This document shows, one piece after another, positions 26,008-35,663 of a stretch of DNA of 64,000 nucleotides. The notes under the pieces are model-generated. The model was not told the DNA's origin and made no database searches. It saw only the letters and a program-made list of their open reading frames with translations. How positions within the stretch are numbered: the stretch's first letter is position 1; each line of letters begins with the position of its first letter. This stretch comes from Novosphingopyxis baekryungensis DSM 16222 (GTDB lineage: Bacteria > Pseudomonadota > Alphaproteobacteria > Sphingomonadales > Sphingomonadaceae): positions 496,001-560,000 of the forward strand of contig NZ_ATUR01000002.1 of assembly GCF_000420305.1 (NCBI RefSeq), written 5' to 3'. The translations under genes and the position numbers were made by a program.

Positions 26008-26944
26008 CCAAGCCATCGCTGATGATCGATCGTTCATTCGCGCTGCCGAACTCTGGTTGCCGGAGGGCGAAACGCTCAAACCGGGCGGCGGACATTATGG
26101 CAATGCCGGAGGCTTCGCCGATGTGACTGCGCGAACAGCATTCGCAAAGGGCGAAGGATTGCCCGGCAAAGCCTGGGAACAAAGGCGAGCCCTGGTCCTC
26201 GACCGGTTCAACGGATCCTGTTTCATTCGCCACGAGGCCGCGGAGACCGCCGGGCTGACCTGCGCCGTGGCTTTGCCGATCTTCGCCGACCAGGTCCTCA
26301 AAGCCATTCTGGTGGTATTTTGCGGCGGTGATGCTGATCATGTCGGGGCGATCGAGGTCTGGGAAGAGCGGGACGGTCTGCTCCACCTCGATGATGGCTA
26401 TTACGGGGCTTCCACGGACTTCGCGCAGGCATCGAAGGACGTGACGTTCGCCCGGGGGCAGGGCCTGCCCGGGGGCGTCTGGTCGGCCAGGACGCCGATC
26501 CTGATGCGCGACATCGGCGCATCGCAGGGGTTCGTTCGCAGCGACAGCGCAGGAAGGACGGGACTCAAGACAGGATTGGGCATTCCCCTGCCATCGCCTG
26601 ATGGCAAGGTCAGGGTGGCGACGTTCCTTTCTGCACCGAACACGCCGCTCGCCAGCCGATTCGAGATTTGGGATGCGCGCGAAGAGCGTGTGGGCTCGCA
26701 GCGCCGCGCGGTGCGCATCGATGGTATTTGCGAGCGCGAAGGCCCCCTCTGGCCGAAGCTTAACCCGCCGATCGACATCCTTGGCGTCCATCCGTGGCAG
26801 GGGCCGATCGGCCAGGTGCTGGGTACCGGCCTGCCGCATGTCGTGGGCAATGGGGTCGCCTTGCCGGCAGGCTATCGCAGCATGGTCGCCGTCCCGATCT
26901 ATCGCGGCGAAACCCTCGCCTTCATCACCGCCTGGTATCTGTAA
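25994..26944 (+). CDS. GAF-repeat protein of the nitrate operon, function unknown
   Basis: A 316-residue soluble protein made of GAF-like units. Two full copies are obvious. Each begins with a Glu-hydrophobic-Trp segment (AELWLPEG; IEVWEERD), continues GHYG or GYYG, then GEGLPGKAWEQR / GQGLPGGVWSAR, and ends in a hydrophobic strand. A partial third copy follows FEIWDARE and ends GYRSMVAVPIYRGE. No catalytic or DNA-binding domain is attached. It lies between cobA and nirB, suggesting a small-molecule or redox sensor or a cofactor-handling role for nitrite reductase. The start is ATG 25994, inside the cobA end. Confidence 0.75.
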   Translation: MQESNQAIADDRSFIRAAELWLPEGETLKPGGGHYGNAGGFADVTARTAFAKGEGLPGKAWEQRRALVLDRFNGSCFIRHEAAETAGLTCAVALPIFADQVLKAILVVFCGGDADHVGAIEVWEERDGLLHLDDGYYGASTDFAQASKDVTFARGQGLPGGVWSARTPILMRDIGASQGFVRSDSAGRTGLKTGLGIPLPSPDGKVRVATFLSAPNTPLASRFEIWDAREERVGSQRRAVRIDGICEREGPLWPKLNPPIDILGVHPWQGPIGQVLGTGLPHVVGNGVALPAGYRSMVAVPIYRGETLAFITAWYL

Positions 26945-26956
26945 AGGAGCGCAGCA

Positions 26957-29392
26957 ATGCAAAAGCTGGTCGTCATCGGCGCGGGCATGGCCTCGGGACG
27001 GGTTCTGGAACACCTGTTCGAAGCCGAAGCGCCTTACGAAGTCACGCTGTTCAACGCCGAACCGCGGGGAAATTACAACCGCATCATGCTCTCACCGGTA
27101 TTGTCGGGCGAGAAGAGTTTTGCGGAAATCGTCACGCATGGCGATGCGTGGTACGATGAACATGCCGTCACCTGCCGCTTCGGAGAAAAGGTGACCGCCA
27201 TCGACCGGGCCCGCAAGGTTGTCGTCGGCGAAAACGGTGCGGTGCCTTATGACAAGCTGCTGATTGCGACCGGCTCTGCTCCCTTCATCATTCCGCTTCC
27301 CGGCCATGACCTGCCTGGCGTCGTCGCCTATCGCGACCTCGAAGACACCAATGCCATGATCGAGGCGTCTGCAAAGCCCGGTTCCAGAGCGGTGGTGATC
27401 GGTGGCGGCTTGCTGGGGCTGGAGGCCGCGGCGGGGCTGCGACTGCGCGGAATGGACGTCACGGTGCTGCACCTGATGGGCCATCTGATGGAACGTCAGC
27501 TCGACGAAGCCGCCGGATACCTGCTGAAGCAAGACCTGGAAAAGCGCGGCATCGATGTGATGCTGAACGCAAGCACCAAGGCTATTGAGGGCGATGGCAA
27601 GGTCGAGCGCGTCGTCCTTGAAGATGGCACGGTGCTTGAAGCGGACATCGTCTGCATGGCGGTCGGCATCCGTCCTGCCGGACAGATCGGGGCGGACGCC
27701 GGGCTGGAATGCGGCAAGGCGATCAAGGTCGACGCGCATATGCGCACCTCCGACCCGGATATTTTCGCGGTCGGCGAATGTGTCGAGTTCGACGGAAATC
27801 TCTTCGGCCTCGTCGCCCCGCTTTACGACCAGGCAAGGGTGGTGGCCAAGACGCTGCGCGGTGAGGACGATGTCTTCACCATGCGCGAATTGTCGACCAA
27901 ACTGAAAGTGACCGGGTGCGACCTGTTCAGCGCCGGCGATTTTGCGCAAGGCGAAGGGCGCGAGGACATCGTGTTCCGCGATCCGGCGCGCGGTATCTAC
28001 AAGCGACTGGTGATCGAGGATGACCGGCTGGTCGGCGCCGTGCTGTATGGCGACACCGCGGACGGGAACTGGTTCTTCGGGTTGATCAAGGACGAGACAT
28101 GTATCGAGGAGATGCGCGATACGCTGATCTATGGTCCTGCATTCCAGGGGGGTGGCGCTGCCGGCCAGGACCCTCTGGCAGCCGTTGCAGCATTGCCGCC
28201 TGAGGCGGAGATCTGCGGCTGCAACGGCATATGCAAGAACCAGATCGTCGATGCCATTGGCGCCGGGGCGAACACGCTTGAAACGCTGCGGGCGCAGACC
28301 AAGGCTTCTGCCTCCTGCGGCACCTGCACGGGGCTGGTCGAGCAATTGCTGGCCGTCACCCTGGGCGACAGTTTCGAAACCGGCGGCGCGAAGCCCGTCT
28401 GCGGCTGCACGGAGTTGACGCATGAGGACGTGCGGCGCCTGATCAAGGCGCGGGCTCTTCGCTCGCAAACCGCCGTCTGGCAGGAGCTGGGCTGGCTTAC
28501 GGTGAACGGCTGCCCCAGCTGCCGTCCGGCGATCAATTTCTACCTGCTGGCCGAATGGCCGCTCGACTATCAGGACGATGCCCAGTCGCGCTTCGTCAAC
28601 GAGCGCAACCATGCCAACATCCAGAAGGATGGCACATATTCGGTCATGCCGCGCATGTGGGGCGGCATGACCTCGGCGGACGAATTGCTCGCCATCGCAA
28701 CGGCCGCCAAGAAATATGATGCCGCCGTCAAGGTGACGGGCGGCCAGCGGATCGACCTTCTGGGTATCGAGAAAGATGATCTGCCCGCAATCTGGGCCGA
28801 TCTCAACGCTGCCGGAATGGTTTCCGGCCACGCCTATTCCAAGGGCTTGCGCACGGTGAAGACCTGTGTCGGTACCGACTGGTGCCGGTTTGGCACGCAG
28901 GATTCCACCGGGCTCGGCATCAAGCTGGAAAAGAAGCTGTGGGGCTCCTGGACGCCGCACAAGGTCAAGATGGGCGTATCGGGCTGTCCACGCAATTGCG
29001 CGGAGGCAACCTGCAAGGATGTCGGTGTCATCTGCGTGGACTCCGGCTATCAGATTGGTGTCGCGGGCGCCGCGGGCATGGATTTGCGCGAGACCAAGAG
29101 ACTCGTCGATGTGGCGACGGAGGACGAGGTCATCGAATGGACCACCGCCTTCGTCCAGCTGTATCGCGAAAACGCCAAATATCTCGATCGCCCCTATAAA
29201 TGGGTCGACAAGGTCGGCCTGGACTGGGTGAAGGACGTCCTGTCCGACCCAGCCGAACGCGCCGCACTGAACGAACGCTTCGAGATATCCCAGTCGGTGT
29301 ACCGCAAGGACCCGTGGGCCGAGCGCGCGACCGAGCCGGAAGCCAGGAAATTCCAACCTCTTGCCGATCTGACCATGGAGCCTGCCGAATGA
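26957..29392 (+). CDS. nirB: Assimilatory nitrite reductase (NADH), large subunit
   Basis: Cytosolic siroheme enzyme reducing nitrite to ammonium. It is 811 residues. In order: FAD/NAD(P)H-binding domains (VIGAGMASGRVLEHL at the start; second Rossmann VVIGGGLLGLEAAAG), a BFD-type [2Fe-2S] unit (CGCNGICKN, later SCGTC, about 419-455), and ferredoxin-like plus siroheme/[4Fe-4S] domains with CVGTDWCRF (about 636) and SGCPRNCAEATC (about 675). AAAGGAG precedes the ATG. The nirD ATG overlaps its stop. Confidence 0.97.
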   Translation: MQKLVVIGAGMASGRVLEHLFEAEAPYEVTLFNAEPRGNYNRIMLSPVLSGEKSFAEIVTHGDAWYDEHAVTCRFGEKVTAIDRARKVVVGENGAVPYDKLLIATGSAPFIIPLPGHDLPGVVAYRDLEDTNAMIEASAKPGSRAVVIGGGLLGLEAAAGLRLRGMDVTVLHLMGHLMERQLDEAAGYLLKQDLEKRGIDVMLNASTKAIEGDGKVERVVLEDGTVLEADIVCMAVGIRPAGQIGADAGLECGKAIKVDAHMRTSDPDIFAVGECVEFDGNLFGLVAPLYDQARVVAKTLRGEDDVFTMRELSTKLKVTGCDLFSAGDFAQGEGREDIVFRDPARGIYKRLVIEDDRLVGAVLYGDTADGNWFFGLIKDETCIEEMRDTLIYGPAFQGGGAAGQDPLAAVAALPPEAEICGCNGICKNQIVDAIGAGANTLETLRAQTKASASCGTCTGLVEQLLAVTLGDSFETGGAKPVCGCTELTHEDVRRLIKARALRSQTAVWQELGWLTVNGCPSCRPAINFYLLAEWPLDYQDDAQSRFVNERNHANIQKDGTYSVMPRMWGGMTSADELLAIATAAKKYDAAVKVTGGQRIDLLGIEKDDLPAIWADLNAAGMVSGHAYSKGLRTVKTCVGTDWCRFGTQDSTGLGIKLEKKLWGSWTPHKVKMGVSGCPRNCAEATCKDVGVICVDSGYQIGVAGAAGMDLRETKRLVDVATEDEVIEWTTAFVQLYRENAKYLDRPYKWVDKVGLDWVKDVLSDPAERAALNERFEISQSVYRKDPWAERATEPEARKFQPLADLTMEPAE

Positions 29393-29721
29393 CCTGGACC
29401 GATGTGGGAGCGTTGTCGGATATCCCGCTGCGCGGTGCACGCACGGTGAAGACCGCCAGTGGCTGCGTGGCCATCTTCAGGACCGGGGAGGAGGAATTAT
29501 TCGCCACCTCCGCCATCTGCGCGCACAAGCGCGGTCCGCTGGCGGAGGGAATGGTGCATGGGCGCAAGGTCACCTGCCCCTTGCACAGCTGGACCTATTC
29601 GCTCGAGACCGGGGAGGCGCAGGGCGCCGACAAAGGCTCCATCGCGACCTATCCGGTAAAATATGAGGAAGGTCGCGTGTTGCTGAAACTCGGCGCGCTA
29701 GCCGAACAAGCGGCTGCCTGA
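29389..29721 (+). CDS. nirD: Nitrite reductase (NADH), small subunit
   Basis: A 110-residue Rieske-like partner of NirB. ICAHKRGPL and CPLHSWTYSL give the CxH...CxxH arrangement of a [2Fe-2S] Rieske centre (some NirD lack it; here it is intact). The start is the ATG overlapping the nirB stop (ATGA). The stop overlaps the nasA start (TGATG), so nirB, nirD and nasA are translationally coupled. Confidence 0.95.
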   Translation: MTWTDVGALSDIPLRGARTVKTASGCVAIFRTGEEELFATSAICAHKRGPLAEGMVHGRKVTCPLHSWTYSLETGEAQGADKGSIATYPVKYEEGRVLLKLGALAEQAAA

Positions 29722-32357
29722 TGGTCGCTGGCGAGGCGAACGACATACGATCGACCTGCCCCTATTGCGGGGTCGGCTGCGGCGTGCTGCTCAAGCCGGA
29801 CGGTGATGGCGGGCTTTCGGTCAGAGGCGATCCGGACCATCCGAACAACCGCGGGCGCCTGTGTTCCAAAGGCGCGGCACTCGGTGAGACGGTCGGCCTC
29901 TCCGAGCGGCAGCTGACCCCGCAGATCGGCGGCCGGAACGCCGAGTGGGACGAGGCGCTTGATCTTGTGGCGGCGCGTTTCATGGACGTGCGCGCCGAGC
30001 ATGGGCCCGATGCCACCGCATTCTACGTGTCCGGCCAATTGCTCACCGAAGATTATTACGTCGCCAACAAGCTGATGAAGGGCTTCATCGGCAGCGCGAA
30101 TATCGACACCAACTCCCGCCTGTGCATGGCGTCGTCCGTGGCCGGGCACAAGCGGGCGTTCGGCACCGACACCGTGCCGGGGATCTACGAAGATCTGGAA
30201 CAGGCGGATCTCGTGGTTCTCGTCGGGTCCAACCTCGCCTGGTGTCATCCTGTGCTCTATCAGCGGATCGCGGCGGCCCGCGAAGCGCGGCCGGAGATGA
30301 AGCTCGTCGTCATCGATCCCCGCCGCACGGCCACCAGCGATGGCGCCGATCTGCATCTGCAGCTTGCGATCGGCAGCGATGTGGCGCTGTTCAATGGCCT
30401 GCTGGCCGAGATCGCGCGGCAGGGCGCTGCCGATGAGGCCTATGTCGCTGCGCATACCCGGGGTTTCGAGGCAGCGCTTGCGGCTGCCATGGCCGACGAC
30501 CCCGCCATGACCGGACTTTCCGAAAAAGATATGTCGGCTTTCTTCGACTTGTGGATCGGCAACGAAAAGACGGTCACGCTCTTTAGCCAGGGCGTCAACC
30601 AGTCCTCGGCCGGCACCGACAAGGTCAATGCGATCATCAACTGCCATCTTGCGACCGGCCGGATCGGGCGGCCGGGCATGGGGCCGTTTTCCATCACCGG
30701 ACAACCCAATGCCATGGGTGGCCGCGAAGTCGGCGGACTGGCCAACACGCTCGCCTGTCACCTGGAACTGACCGATCCGGCGCATCGGAAAGCGGTTGCC
30801 GATTTCTGGAAAACGCCAACCGTCCCACAGGAGGAGGGGCTGAAAGCGGTCGATATGTTCGATGCCGTGGCGGACGGCCGGATAAAGGCCTTATGGATTG
30901 TCCACTCCAATCCCGCCGTCACGATGCCCGATGCCGACCGGGTGCGCCGCGCGATTGCCGCATGCCCGTTCGTCGTCGTTTCCGACATCAGCTTGCGCAC
31001 CGATACGGCGCGGCTGGCCGACGTGTTCCTGCCGGCAACGGCATGGGCGGAAAAATCCGGCACGGTCACCAATTCGGACCGCACGATCAGTCGTCAGCGC
31101 GCCGTGCTGCCCGTGCCCGGCAGCGCGCGGCCCGACTGGAAAATCATGGCCGAAGTGGGCCAGCGCATGGGCTGGCAAGACGCTTTCGACTGGGAGACGC
31201 CGGCGGAGATTTTCGATGAGCATGCGCGGCTCTCCGCCATTGCAGGCGAGGCGGGTCTCGATTTCGACATTTCGGCCATGGCCGGCATGGATGCCGCAGC
31301 TTATGACCGGATGCTGCCCACGCGCTGGCCGCAGCGGCGTGCCGGGGCCATCGATCGATTTTTTGCCGACGGGAAGTTCTTTCACGCCGACGGGCGCGGC
31401 CGGATCGTGCCTGTCTCCTATCGCCCGCCCGCCGCCGTTCCGTCGCGCGAGCGGCCGTTTCAGCTCAACACGGGGCGTTTGCGCGATCAATGGCACACGA
31501 TGACCCGCACTGCGCTTTCGCCAAGGCTGTCCGCACATTTGCCAGAACCGTTCGTCGATATGCATCCGGACGATGCCACGCAGCTCGGACTTAAACCGGC
31601 CGATCTGGTGCGGTTGTCGAACGATTGCGGGACCGCGATCCTGCGCCTGCGCAAGAATGACGACGTCCAGCCCGGAACGCTGTTCGCGCCGATGCACTGG
31701 ACTGGCGAGAATGCGCCAGCCTCGCGCATTGATGCGCTGGTCGCTTCGGTGACGGACCCGATGTCCGGGCAACCGGAAAGCAAGGCGTCGGTGGTTAGGG
31801 CCGAACGGTTCGATGCACGCTGGCACGGCTTTGCGATCGCGCAGGATCGATTTACGCCCCAATGCGACTATTGGGCACTGGCCCGCACCGGCCAGGGCTA
31901 TCGCGCGGAACTGGCCGGAAGCGCTCGGCCGGACGATTTCGAACGCTGGGCACGCAATCTGTTCGGCCTTCCCAATGCCGCTGCGCAGGTGATGCAGGAT
32001 GCCGCGCGCGGATCCTTCCGTATAGCCTTTCTGAAAGACGACCTGTTGCTCGCAGCGCTCTATATCGCGCGCAAGCCGATCGCGTTGATGCGGGACTTTC
32101 TGACCGGACTTCCGGGAAGCGAGGCGAACTGGGCGCTGGCGGGCCAGTCGCGCGCGGACATGCCCGATCCTGGTCCCATCGTCTGTTCCTGCTTCTCGAC
32201 CGGTCGCAATACGATCGGCCGCGCCATCGAGGCAGAAGGTCTGTGCACGGTGGAAGCCATCGGCGCGGCGACATCGGCGGGAACGAATTGCGGATCGTGC
32301 AAGGCCGAACTCGCACAGATCCTGCGGCGCTTCGCCTCAGCCGAGCCGGTTGATTAG
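29721..32357 (+). CDS. nasA: Assimilatory nitrate reductase catalytic subunit
   Basis: Cytosolic molybdenum (bis-MGD) enzyme reducing nitrate to nitrite. It is 878 residues. The N-terminal [4Fe-4S] ligands are Cys 13, 16, 20 and 48 (CPYCGVGC; RLCSKG). The molybdopterin and dinucleotide-binding domains follow. The C-terminus has an extra BFD-like [2Fe-2S] unit (VCSCFSTGRN, later TNCGSCKAEL), which accepts electrons from a reductase not present here. There is no Tat signal. The 3' end overlaps the convergent kinase gene by 21 bases. Confidence 0.96.
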   Translation: MVAGEANDIRSTCPYCGVGCGVLLKPDGDGGLSVRGDPDHPNNRGRLCSKGAALGETVGLSERQLTPQIGGRNAEWDEALDLVAARFMDVRAEHGPDATAFYVSGQLLTEDYYVANKLMKGFIGSANIDTNSRLCMASSVAGHKRAFGTDTVPGIYEDLEQADLVVLVGSNLAWCHPVLYQRIAAAREARPEMKLVVIDPRRTATSDGADLHLQLAIGSDVALFNGLLAEIARQGAADEAYVAAHTRGFEAALAAAMADDPAMTGLSEKDMSAFFDLWIGNEKTVTLFSQGVNQSSAGTDKVNAIINCHLATGRIGRPGMGPFSITGQPNAMGGREVGGLANTLACHLELTDPAHRKAVADFWKTPTVPQEEGLKAVDMFDAVADGRIKALWIVHSNPAVTMPDADRVRRAIAACPFVVVSDISLRTDTARLADVFLPATAWAEKSGTVTNSDRTISRQRAVLPVPGSARPDWKIMAEVGQRMGWQDAFDWETPAEIFDEHARLSAIAGEAGLDFDISAMAGMDAAAYDRMLPTRWPQRRAGAIDRFFADGKFFHADGRGRIVPVSYRPPAAVPSRERPFQLNTGRLRDQWHTMTRTALSPRLSAHLPEPFVDMHPDDATQLGLKPADLVRLSNDCGTAILRLRKNDDVQPGTLFAPMHWTGENAPASRIDALVASVTDPMSGQPESKASVVRAERFDARWHGFAIAQDRFTPQCDYWALARTGQGYRAELAGSARPDDFERWARNLFGLPNAAAQVMQDAARGSFRIAFLKDDLLLAALYIARKPIALMRDFLTGLPGSEANWALAGQSRADMPDPGPIVCSCFSTGRNTIGRAIEAEGLCTVEAIGAATSAGTNCGSCKAELAQILRRFASAEPVD

Positions 32358-34169
32358 GACCACGGCCATAACCAGTGCGATAAGGGTGGCGATGAGGGCC
32401 CAGTTGCGCCACATCTCCTTGGATCCGCGTTCGATGAGGGGGACGAATTCGGTCGATAGCGGCGCGTTCGTTTCCGCCTTTTTCAGATCGGCGATGAATT
32501 CCGACATGGCCTGCTGACGCTGGGAGGGCTGCGGGTAAAGGGCCTTGGCCAAGGCCCGCCCCGCGAGCGGGGACAGATCCGGACGTGCGCGCGCGAACGC
32601 GCCGCGCATCCGATCCGGGTTTGGCGCTTGTGCCATGTCCCGGCTTTCCCGGTCGAACGGCAATGTGCCGGTCAGCATTTCCCAGGCAATGACCGCTATC
32701 GAGAAGAGATCGGACAGATTTTCCGCCTGTTTCCCGGCGAGCAATTCGGGCGCGATATAGTTCAGCGATCCTTCGGGCCATTCCTCGATGGCAGCAGAGC
32801 GCAAGTCCGCAAATCCCGTGACCTGCGCCGATCCGAAGTCGATGATTTTTGCGCTACTGTCATCGCCGATGATGATATTTTCAGGTTTGAGATCGCGATG
32901 GACGATATCCATCCGGTGAAAGACCCGGGCGGCCGACACGATGGATGCAAGAATCGGTATGATCTCGACCAGCGAAGGATCGGGATGTGCCGCCATCCAT
33001 TGCCGCAAGGTTCGCCCTTCGACATGTTCCGCCACGAAATAGAGGAAGCGTGTATCCTCCGCCGGTAGGATATGCATGATCTGGCGGTTCTGGATGCGAC
33101 GCCCGATCCACTGTTCCAGCGTAAAGCCTTCCAGATACCGAAGATCTTCTGCGAAATTCGCGGAGGGCGCCTTGAGCACGAACGTGCCATCGCGATCCGC
33201 TCGTTCCACGCGGTAGAGGTGGCTGCGGGGCGAGCTGTGCAAAACCTCGGTCACGCACCATCCGTCCAGCCGGTTGCCCTCACGCAGCACCGGCGGAATG
33301 GCGCGGCGTGTCAACCGCCCGTGCGCTTCGGCCAGTGTTTCCGAAGGGAGGCTTTCGATCCGCATGATCAAACAGGAATTATTGTCGCGGCTTCCGGCCT
33401 GAAAAGCCTTGTCGCACAGGAGTTTGGAAACCTCTTCCAGGTCTTTGCGGCTGTCCAGGGATGCCTCGCCCAAAAACTGCTCGATCGCGGCGGGTGCGAG
33501 TGCGCCGTGAACGCCGTCACTGGTGAGCAGGAAGACATCGCCCGTTTGCATCGGTTCCTGCCGATAGTCGACCCGAATGTCCGCCTCGATCCCAAGCGCC
33601 CGAGTCAGAACATCGCCTTGGCCGAGATAGGGCGCGCTGTGATCATCGGTCAGCACGGTCAGCCTGCCATTACGCAGACGATGGCAGCGGGTGTCCCCGA
33701 CATGCACGATATGCGCCGTCGTCGCTCTTGCGACGATAGCGGTGAAGGTTGTCGCAAAGCCTTGGCTCTCGGCAATGGCGGAACGATTTTGCGAATGAAA
33801 CCAGCTGTTGAGCGAGGCGAGCAATCGCGCCGCGCAATTCTGGATCGTCCAGCTTTCAGGCGCGTCGTAAAAATCACGGGTGAATTGCATGACCGCCATC
33901 TGTGCGGCGCGATCGGCATTCTGGGCCGATGAAAGCCCGTCGGCGATACAAGCGACGACCCCTTTCAGATGACGCTGATACGCATCCTCGGGAACGCGCC
34001 CGGCAATCGCATCGTCATTTCGCGGCTTGGTTCCGGCATTGCTGTAGCCGCCAATGACGGCACATAGCGACTGCGAAGGGAGCTGCTCGGGCGTTACCGG
34101 GCGGTCAGGGCCCGATATGGCGGCTTCCCTCCGCAAATCGCGTTCGTTGCATGAGATGGGTTCAGGCAA
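32337..34169 (-). CDS. PP2C phosphatase/Ser-Thr protein kinase fusion with C-terminal membrane anchor
   Basis: A 610-residue bifunctional signalling protein. The N-terminal PP2C phosphatase has metal-binding Asp in PRNDDAIAG, IADGLSS, LLTSDGVHG and SRDNNSC. The kinase domain carries HRDLKPENIII (about 421) and IDFGSAQV (about 440). One membrane helix ends the protein (WALIATLIALVMAVVLI). The start is probably TTG at 34169, eight bases inside the narK end; no ATG fits. The same type of gene stands beside nirBD/narK in Pseudomonas, supporting a role in nitrate assimilation. Its targets are unknown. Confidence 0.88.
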   Translation of the reverse strand: MPEPISCNERDLRREAAISGPDRPVTPEQLPSQSLCAVIGGYSNAGTKPRNDDAIAGRVPEDAYQRHLKGVVACIADGLSSAQNADRAAQMAVMQFTRDFYDAPESWTIQNCAARLLASLNSWFHSQNRSAIAESQGFATTFTAIVARATTAHIVHVGDTRCHRLRNGRLTVLTDDHSAPYLGQGDVLTRALGIEADIRVDYRQEPMQTGDVFLLTSDGVHGALAPAAIEQFLGEASLDSRKDLEEVSKLLCDKAFQAGSRDNNSCLIMRIESLPSETLAEAHGRLTRRAIPPVLREGNRLDGWCVTEVLHSSPRSHLYRVERADRDGTFVLKAPSANFAEDLRYLEGFTLEQWIGRRIQNRQIMHILPAEDTRFLYFVAEHVEGRTLRQWMAAHPDPSLVEIIPILASIVSAARVFHRMDIVHRDLKPENIIIGDDSSAKIIDFGSAQVTGFADLRSAAIEEWPEGSLNYIAPELLAGKQAENLSDLFSIAVIAWEMLTGTLPFDRESRDMAQAPNPDRMRGAFARARPDLSPLAGRALAKALYPQPSQRQQAMSEFIADLKKAETNAPLSTEFVPLIERGSKEMWRNWALIATLIALVMAVVLINRLG

Positions 34170-35646
34170 TCTGTTGCTCGCTCGGCCCGCGTCCGACCTG
34201 GATCATCGTCACGGTTCCATCCTCGTCAATCTCGGCAATCTCGCCCGTCGGTTCTTCCAGCAGCAGCAGGGCGATAAAACCCACTATCGCGGTGCCGGCG
34301 ATCACGAAGAAGAAAGTGGATGCATCCACCACCGAGAATATGATGAGATAGATGACCGCGCCGACATTGCCATAGGCCCCCGTCATGCCGGCGATCTGGC
34401 CGGTGAGCGAGCGTTTGATAAGCGGCACGACGGCGAACACCGCGCCTTCGCCAGCCTGCACGAAGAAGGAGCAGGCCATCGCGGCAACCACCGCCAGCCA
34501 TACCGGCCAGGTGGAATCGATGATGCCCATCAGCGCATAGCCGACCGCCAGTCCGCCGGTCAGGATCAAAAGCACGGTCTTTCTGCCGAACCGATCGGAC
34601 AGCAGGCCTCCGCCAGGCCGCGACATCAGGTTCATGAACGCATAGGCCGATGCGACCATCCCAGCCAGAACGGCCGAAAGGCCAAAGGTTTCGGCAAAGA
34701 ACAAGGGCAACATGGAAACCACGGCAAGTTCCGATCCGAAGGTCGCGAAATACAGGATATTGAGGATTGCCACCTGTTTGAACTTATATTGCTGAAACTC
34801 GGGTACCGGCGTCGTGAAAAGGCTGCGATTGGCGCGGATAGCCAGAAACGCATCATAGGCATAGAGCAATGCCAGCCCAAGATAGACCGACAGCGTGGTC
34901 CCTTCGCTGAAGATGTCGACGTTTTTCAGGCGCCAGGCAAGCGCACCCAGTGCAAGATAGAGCGGCACCTTCATGACCAGCAGCAACCAGAGGTCACCCG
35001 TCGACGTCACTTCCATGGCCGTCGAATTGCGCGGTTTGAAATATTTGGAGCCCTCGGGCACGTCGCGCACGCTGGCATAATAGATAAAACCGTAGATCAG
35101 CGCCATGGCCCCGGTCAGCCCGATTGCCCAGCGCCAGCCATCGTCGCCGCCGAACCACAGGGCGATGGTGGGCAGTGTAAAGGCTGCGGCTGCGGAACCG
35201 AAATTCCCCCAGCCGCCATAGACGCCTTCTGCGGTCCCCAGTTCATTGGCGGGAAACCACTCCGAAACCATTCGGATGCCGATGACGAAGCCCGCGCCGA
35301 TAAAGCCCAAGGCGAAGCGCGCGAGCGCGAGCTGCGTGAAACTGTCCGCCATCGCAAAGGCGAAACATGGTATCGCCGAACTGACAAGCAGCGCGGAATA
35401 GACCCGCCGCGGTCCGTAAAGATCGGTCAGCATCCCGATGACGATGCGCGCCGGAATGGTGAGGGCGACATTGAGGATCAGCAATGTCGTTACCTGGTCC
35501 TTCGTCAAATCCAGGCTTTCCTGGATCGCCTGCAGCATTGGCGCCAGATTGAACCAGACGAGAAAGGTCAGGAAAAACGCGAACCACGTAAAATGCAATG
35601 TCCGCATTTTTCCTGAAAATGAAAACAGGTTGAACGATGTCGACAT
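34162..35646 (-). CDS. narK: Nitrate/nitrite transporter (NarK/NasA family MFS)
   Basis: Inner-membrane nitrate importer or nitrate/nitrite exchanger, 494 residues and 12 predicted helices. Nitrate-transporter signatures are present: GWGNFGSAAAAFTLP and AYGNVGAVIYLI, the paired Gly-rich nitrate motifs, and Arg in RFALGFIGAGF. ATG 35646 has GGAGG eight bases ahead. It is preceded by the porin gene and followed by the kinase/phosphatase gene, all leftward from one antitermination leader. Confidence 0.93.
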   Translation of the reverse strand: MSTSFNLFSFSGKMRTLHFTWFAFFLTFLVWFNLAPMLQAIQESLDLTKDQVTTLLILNVALTIPARIVIGMLTDLYGPRRVYSALLVSSAIPCFAFAMADSFTQLALARFALGFIGAGFVIGIRMVSEWFPANELGTAEGVYGGWGNFGSAAAAFTLPTIALWFGGDDGWRWAIGLTGAMALIYGFIYYASVRDVPEGSKYFKPRNSTAMEVTSTGDLWLLLVMKVPLYLALGALAWRLKNVDIFSEGTTLSVYLGLALLYAYDAFLAIRANRSLFTTPVPEFQQYKFKQVAILNILYFATFGSELAVVSMLPLFFAETFGLSAVLAGMVASAYAFMNLMSRPGGGLLSDRFGRKTVLLILTGGLAVGYALMGIIDSTWPVWLAVVAAMACSFFVQAGEGAVFAVVPLIKRSLTGQIAGMTGAYGNVGAVIYLIIFSVVDASTFFFVIAGTAIVGFIALLLLEEPTGEIAEIDEDGTVTMIQVGRGPSEQQIA

Positions 35647-35663
35647 GGAATTGCCCTCCAATT

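Noticed and set aside
27092-29440. Long leftward open frame opposite nirB (about 782 codons)
   Set aside because: Antisense shadow; the nirB strand has all cofactor motifs and coupled neighbours.
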